A stretch of DNA of 5,606 nucleotides, taken from contig JAGGWA010000130.1 in NCBI GenBank assembly GCA_021157745.1, positions 1 through 5,606 on the forward strand. The letters are read 5' to 3'. Under the pieces are notes generated by a model. That model worked only from the letters and a program-made list of their open reading frames with translations. It was not told the origin of the DNA and made no database searches. This document shows positions 5,091 to 5,606 of the stretch, in pieces. This DNA is from Thermoplasmata archaeon. Lineage in GTDB: Archaea; Thermoplasmatota; E2; UBA202; JdFR-43. Within the stretch, counting starts at the first letter, position 1. Each line of letters opens with the position of its first letter. Position numbers and translations under genes: made by a program.

Positions 5091-5606
5091 AGAAAATGAA
5101 GAAGATTTTGATTGCAGATGATGAGCCAGAAATCATAGATATAGTTAAAAAAATGCTCTCAGGGAAATACGAGGTTGTTGGTGTTTATGATGGAGAAGAA
5201 GCTTTAAAAAAAGCCAAAGAAATCAAACCAGATTTGATCCTGCTTGATATCCTTATGCCAAAAATGGATGGATGGGAAACATTGAAGAGATTGAAGCAGG
5301 ATGAAGAATTGAAGGATATTCCTGTATCAATGCTTACAGCTTTGCCTCTAACACCTGAGGACACATATGATAAACCCATTGACTACATTGAGAACTACAT
5401 TGTTAAGCCATTTACCAAGGAGACGTTGCTTAGAAAAATAGAGGATGTTTTTGAAAGAGAGGAAGAGGCGAAAAAGACATATGAGGAATTGAAAAAGAAG
5501 GTTGGAAAAGAGGTTGCAGATGAATACATGAAATTATCAAAGGCAATAAACAGGCATCGCCGCCTCATTGGCGTGATAGTTAATTCAACAAATCAGCTGA
5601 ATCAAT
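5087..5606 (+). CDS. Response regulator with receiver domain and helical C-terminal extension (runs off the right edge)
   Basis: The frame is open to the end of the window, giving 173 residues. The receiver domain (about 5-127) has all the key residues: acidic pair Asp11-Asp12 in ILIADDEPE, phosphoacceptor Asp54 in LILLDILMPKMDG, Thr84 in VSMLTA and Lys107 in YIVKPF. It should therefore accept phosphate from a histidine kinase, which is not in this window. After the receiver comes a charged helical stretch (EREEEAKKTYEELKKKVG), then DEYMKLSKAINRHRRLIGVIV. This is not a recognisable DNA-binding domain, and similar helical tails occur in archaeal stand-alone regulators. The start overlaps the AAA+ stop by 4 bp and has its own SD, so the AAA+ protein is the most likely partner or target. 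The true C-terminus is not visible. Confidence 0.9.
   Translation, partial: MKKMKKILIADDEPEIIDIVKKMLSGKYEVVGVYDGEEALKKAKEIKPDLILLDILMPKMDGWETLKRLKQDEELKDIPVSMLTALPLTPEDTYDKPIDYIENYIVKPFTKETLLRKIEDVFEREEEAKKTYEELKKKVGKEVADEYMKLSKAINRHRRLIGVIVNSTNQLNQ

Noticed and set aside
5561..5573. Hairpin CGCC-TCATT-GGCG near the right edge
   Set aside because: The stem is 4 bp and lies inside the regulator coding sequence in an ordinary HRRLIG codon run, so it is likely chance.
1..5606. CRISPR array, insertion sequence, tRNA or rRNA
   Set aside because: No regularly spaced repeats, transposase motifs, terminal inverted repeats or RNA gene signatures were seen by eye. The non-coding gaps are all under about 125 nt.

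Overview
The window looks like a piece of an AT-rich archaeal chromosome. My hand counts of sampled lines put it at roughly 30-42% GC, depending on the gene. The archaeal assignment rests on several signs. TATA-like boxes sit about 25-34 nt upstream of the start codons and no Shine-Dalgarno (SD) sequence precedes the first genes of transcription units, which points to leaderless or near-leaderless mRNAs. The gene families also fit: an archaeal-type Mov34/MPN/PAD-1 protein, an Orc/Cdc6-like AAA+ ATPase, an archaeal HhH-GPD-like protein, and secreted proteins rich in N-glycosylation sequons and Ig-like domains. A euryarchaeote, possibly of the Thermoplasmata type, is my best guess, but the sequence alone does not fix the lineage.

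Layout. (1) 1-238, minus strand: the first 79 residues of a malic enzyme, running off the left edge. (2) 239-331: a divergent promoter region. (3) 332-3053, plus strand: a secreted gingipain-like C25 cysteine protease with C-terminal Ig-like domains. It is followed one base later by an HhH-GPD / endonuclease III-like protein that lacks the usual catalytic Lys and Asp but keeps a four-cysteine cluster. (4) 3140-3886, minus strand: a small, AT-richer gene for a secreted protein anchored by a C-terminal membrane helix and built from two related halves. (5) 3887-4009: a second divergent promoter region. (6) 4010-4387, plus strand: a single-domain JAMM/MPN metalloprotein with an intact zinc-binding signature. 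(7) 4434-5606, plus strand: a minimal AAA+ ATPase overlapping by 4 bp (ATGA) with a response regulator that runs off the right edge.

How the genes may work together. The C25 protease and the membrane-anchored protein are both envelope or extracellular proteins, but they lie on opposite strands and need not be linked. The AAA+ ATPase and the response regulator are translationally coupled. The regulator start has a good SD sequence, unlike the leaderless-type genes, so the two proteins probably act together. The JAMM gene is 46 nt upstream of this pair but has its own promoter, and a TATA box also lies in the gap, so co-regulation is possible but not shown. There is no gene-free stretch longer than 300 bases, and I saw no tRNA, rRNA, insertion sequence or CRISPR array.
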